From assembly GCF_020405225.1 (NCBI RefSeq), contig NZ_CP084474.1:270335-334334 (forward strand): a DNA stretch of 64,000 bases. Direction: 5' to 3'. This stretch comes from Natrinema sp. DC36. GTDB lineage: Archaea; Halobacteriota; Halobacteria; Halobacteriales; Natrialbaceae. A program made the translations under genes and the position numbers. Under the pieces are notes generated by a model. The model ran no database searches and was not told the origin of the DNA. It saw only the letters and a list, made by a program, of their open reading frames with translations. Below are positions 61,536-64,000 of this stretch, in pieces (within the stretch, counting starts at the first letter, position 1; every line of letters starts with the position of its first letter).

Positions 61536-62288
61536 CTGGATCTGACGGAGTTCACTGCTGTCGAGACTAAGTAATCAACCATCTTGAGGAGGTCATTTCC
61601 ACACAATATCCATCACTACGCGAACGACGAATCGAAACGTTGAGAAAATCCTCTTGAGGTTCAGGCGAAGCTGGAATGCACTACAACGATGCGTCGTATC
61701 TCGTCAGAGAAGCGCACGAAGGAAACGTGCAGGGGGGATACCCCCCTGTGTCCGCATAATCTCCCGAAGAACAGTTGCCGGATATCGAAAGAAGAGGACC
61801 CTCACCCCCTACCACGTCCGCATAAATTCCTCGGAGATGTTTGAGACGACTCCTCGTCACTCCCCACCGCGTCTGCATAATTTGGACGCAAGAGCGTCAG
61901 ACGTTCCAGCTCACGTCGCTTGTTCCACTAAGGTCGAAATCCTTGCATTCTTCGTAGAGAGACTCGATAGACTTCGCTCGTGTAATTGACACGGTCTACC
62001 GGGCTCACGTGAATTGTAAATATGTATCGTTGGACTACACTTAGAAGAGGTGCTGGGTATATCTCTAATAAGTTCATGTTTCTCAAGTAGCCAACTCACA
62101 TCCAAAAATCTGGCATTAGAGAGTCGTTTTGGGTTTTAATAATATATCTTCCCCATGCCTCAGGCAAATACTCGCACACAAACATGAAAACACGCAATTT
62201 CAGAGATCACTTGCTCGACGGGGATTTGAAAATAATATAGCACTATACGGTTCATTACATTGGCGCATATTTCTGTTATGCTTACCAT
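61536..62288. other. gap with three imperfect repeats and a G6/C6 hairpin
   Basis: No gene was recognised. A stem CAGGGGGG-ATA-CCCCCCTG occurs at 61730-61748. Starting just after, GTCCGCATAA at 61750-61759 and 61816-61825 and GTCTGCATAA at 61871-61880 recur, each preceded by C-rich runs (CCCCCTG, CCCCCTACCA, CCCCACCGC). Spacing is 66 and 55 bp. Confidence 0.45.
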
Positions 62289-62321
62289 GGGTTTAGCAGA
62301 CCAATTCAGTCTGCTAAACCC
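62289..62321. repeat. 13-7-13 perfect inverted repeat, candidate recombinase core site
   Basis: GGGTTTAGCAGAC (62289-62301), a 7-nt spacer CAATTCA (62302-62308), and GTCTGCTAAACCC (62309-62321) match exactly. The geometry is like the core sites of tyrosine recombinases (13-bp arms and a 6-8-bp crossover region). The integrase-like gene starts 146 bp downstream. A promoter operator is the alternative reading. Confidence 0.6.
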
Positions 62322-62466
62322 ACAAACTGATAAGGAATCCGATTGAAACGCTGAACGACTCGAATATGCCACTCTTAGAATCGCCATACTGGGCCGTGAC
62401 TAGGCTTCTAACCGAATTCTGCACCAATCCAATTTCAGACGATCAAGTCCCCCAGAGATCGCTACA

Positions 62467-63774
62467 ATGAGTCGAACGGATGCCGAGCAGGAGGGCAAGA
62501 CCGACGCTGAGCGGGTGCCATCATTCGATGGTGTCCGATGGACCTCGTGCTCGCTCGAGGACTTCATGGACCTGTACTGGGACGAGATTGCCCCCTGTCT
62601 CGAAGCAGAGGGTATTGATCCGAGAGACGAGAAGCCGACCCACCAGTGGTTTCGGGATCACGATGCGCGGTCATTCCTCGCGGCTCTCCGTCGGCATCAC
62701 GACCGCCCATTCGGGGAGTTCTGGAACGAGGACCTCGAGCTCGGTGATGATGAAGAGGGCTACACATGGGCAACAACGGATGATGCAACAATCGACGCTC
62801 TTGAACAGTTCCTCAACCGGCGGAAATCACGATATAGCCTTGCGACGTCGTCCGTCGACACGCTCCGAACGCGACTGAATCTCTACGTCCGTGCTTATCA
62901 AGAGGCAAACGGGACAGATGACCTCCTTACACCGATTCAACGAGATCAAGAGAATCCAGACTACGTAGCCGTTGACGCGTGCTATGCAGCATTCGACTGG
63001 TTGAATGAGGGAACTAAACGCGAATACAGCGCCCAGACTCTCCAGCGTGTACGGCGCGTCGTCGACGCCTGGTATCAGCATCTGGTCGGTCGACGGGTCG
63101 CCTCGATGAACCCTGCGAGCGGCCTCTACGACGAATTCAAGTGGGAAGTCAAAGATTCACCCACTCCTTCGCTTTCAGCGAATCAGATTCGGAAACTGAT
63201 GCAGGCGTCGGAGACAACGCGAGAACAGCTGCTCGTGGTGGCGTTGGCTGGCTGGGGACTTCGTGCGAGTGAGGTCGCCGCACTCCATGTATCGCAGTTC
63301 CACCGTGACGTTCCCGAAGACGACATCCCCTTCATCACGTTCGAGAGCCGCAAGAACGGGCCCGGTGAGGTGTCTCTCCTGTACGGAATGGACGTGCTCG
63401 ACTCCCGAATCGACGAGCTAGCGGAAGACGATACGTGGACTGGATACCTGTTCCCCTCCTCTCAGGGAGAAACGCCGTACGTGACCCGAGATACAATCCG
63501 GAATTGGTTCCAAAATCTTGCCTTGGAAGCAGATCTCCCCGAGCGGATCGAGGGTGAACGACCAAGTCCACAGCTCTGTCGTCGATTCTGGTACGATACC
63601 TATACAGCAGTCCTCGAGGGCGTTCTCGAAGGTGTCGACGAAATCGCTGCAGAGCAAGGCAGTAGCGATCCTCAGGTAGTGATGCAAAATTACCTGTCTG
63701 ACTCGCGTTCTCGTCGAACTCGACGAGAGTTCATGCGAGACCAACTTAACGCAGCCTTCAGAGAGAGAACGTAA
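62467..63774 (+). CDS. tyrosine recombinase/integrase (XerC/D-like)
   Basis: The 435-aa protein has an N-terminal helical region (about 15-110), a SAM-like core-binding domain (about 110-215) and a catalytic domain (about 225-430). Motif Arg-I is VALAGWGLRASEVAALHVSQ, the catalytic Lys lies in TFESRKNGPGEVSLLYGMDV, the box-II area is SPQLCRRFWYDTYTAVLEGV (Arg-II with Cys in place of the first His), and the Tyr is in DPQVVMQNYLSDSRSRRTRR. It resembles haloarchaeal plasmid and element integrases that resolve multimers or integrate elements. The near inverted repeat may be its site. Confidence 0.88.
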   Translation: MSRTDAEQEGKTDAERVPSFDGVRWTSCSLEDFMDLYWDEIAPCLEAEGIDPRDEKPTHQWFRDHDARSFLAALRRHHDRPFGEFWNEDLELGDDEEGYTWATTDDATIDALEQFLNRRKSRYSLATSSVDTLRTRLNLYVRAYQEANGTDDLLTPIQRDQENPDYVAVDACYAAFDWLNEGTKREYSAQTLQRVRRVVDAWYQHLVGRRVASMNPASGLYDEFKWEVKDSPTPSLSANQIRKLMQASETTREQLLVVALAGWGLRASEVAALHVSQFHRDVPEDDIPFITFESRKNGPGEVSLLYGMDVLDSRIDELAEDDTWTGYLFPSSQGETPYVTRDTIRNWFQNLALEADLPERIEGERPSPQLCRRFWYDTYTAVLEGVLEGVDEIAAEQGSSDPQVVMQNYLSDSRSRRTRREFMRDQLNAAFRERT

Positions 63775-63829
63775 CATCAACCCATCTGTCAAGCCATTCT
63801 AGATGTCTGTCTTCGGTGGTGGTTAAATC

Positions 63830-64000
63830 AATGAGTCACAGAGTCACAGATTCAATGAAGTATTGACTTCTGGAAGTTATGAGTCAAAGAATCCATGATC
63901 CATAGTGTCATTTGCCACCGTGGAGAGAGTCGATTCATCAACTCATAGAATCATTGAGTCACTGAATCAGTGAGTACCTGAATCATTGAATAGAGGACTC
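63830..64000. repeat. cluster of GAGTCA/GAATCA-type short repeats at the right edge
   Basis: GAGTCAC occurs at 63833, 63841 and 63956, GAGTCAA at 63881 and GAGTCGATTC at 63927. The decamer GAATCATTGA occurs at 63948 and 63980, and GAATCAG at 63964. Inverted forms (GATTCAATGA near 63849) are interleaved. The array continues past the edge. It looks like a binding region for a replication, partition or regulatory protein. Confidence 0.55.

Noticed and set aside
61750..61880. Possible CRISPR array
   Set aside because: Only about 10 bp is shared by three units with uneven spacing, and no cas gene is near.

Overview
The window is haloarchaeal (class Halobacteria) DNA. Predicted proteins are strongly acidic, several carry twin-arginine signal peptides, transcription uses TFB-type factors, and typical haloarchaeal families are present (HalOD1, FilR1-type regulators, VapBC, DUF2270, DUF2391, DacZ, NFYB/DUF1931 histone-fold). 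GC is moderate, and gene fragments, frameshifted genes and transposon scraps are frequent. This suggests a megaplasmid or a large integrated element rather than core chromosome. No tRNA, rRNA or CRISPR array was seen. || Layout. 1-4.4 kb: an exported beta-helix protein cut by the window edge, a frameshifted PAS histidine kinase, a response-regulator stump and a Tat lipoprotein. 4.5-17 kb: an accessory block, nearly all on the minus strand. It holds an ArdC-like zincin with a HalOD1 partner, a TFB, an HTH/TumE-like pair, VapBC, an orphan HTH protein, a broken zinc-finger/SWIM pair, an OB-fold DNA-binding protein, a nucleotidyltransferase with a small helical partner, an HTH regulator and a prim-pol-like replication protein preceded by an iteron cluster. 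17.1-29.5 kb: one long minus-strand operon for an archaeal type IV secretion/conjugation machine. In transcription order it encodes two small proteins (one ribbon-helix-helix-like), a VirB2-like pilin, a signal-peptide exoprotein with a C-terminal anchor, a Tat lipoprotein, a VirB6-like membrane protein, a VirB4 ATPase with a PrgI-like N-terminus, a coupling-protein accessory domain and a VirD4-like coupling ATPase with an extra nuclease-like domain. No relaxase was recognised. || 29.6-32.3 kb: a FilR1-type regulator divergent from a cytochrome P450. 32.5-61 kb: an unusually dense set of monovalent-cation, osmotic and Mg2+ genes: a Kv-like K+ channel (plus a duplicated broken copy), KhtT-like and other RCK_C/TrkA_C proteins, CBS proteins, NhaP and two Kef/CPA2 antiporters, APC permease-UspA, a tandem UspA protein, MscS, MgtE, and a diadenylate cyclase (DacZ). 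The diadenylate cyclase makes c-di-AMP, a known K+ and osmolyte signal, so the block reads as an accessory K+/turgor-homeostasis island. Between these lie remnants of catalase, TrkH (tentative), APC permease, oxidoreductase, TnpB and SLC13 genes, and a 1.2-kb segment that is present twice. || 61-64 kb: a repeat-rich gap, a perfect 13-7-13 inverted repeat shaped like a tyrosine-recombinase core site, a tyrosine recombinase gene, and a cluster of short GAGTCA-type repeats running off the right edge. || All assignments come from reading the sequence; no database search was run. Several microproteins of 34-60 residues were added by direct translation.
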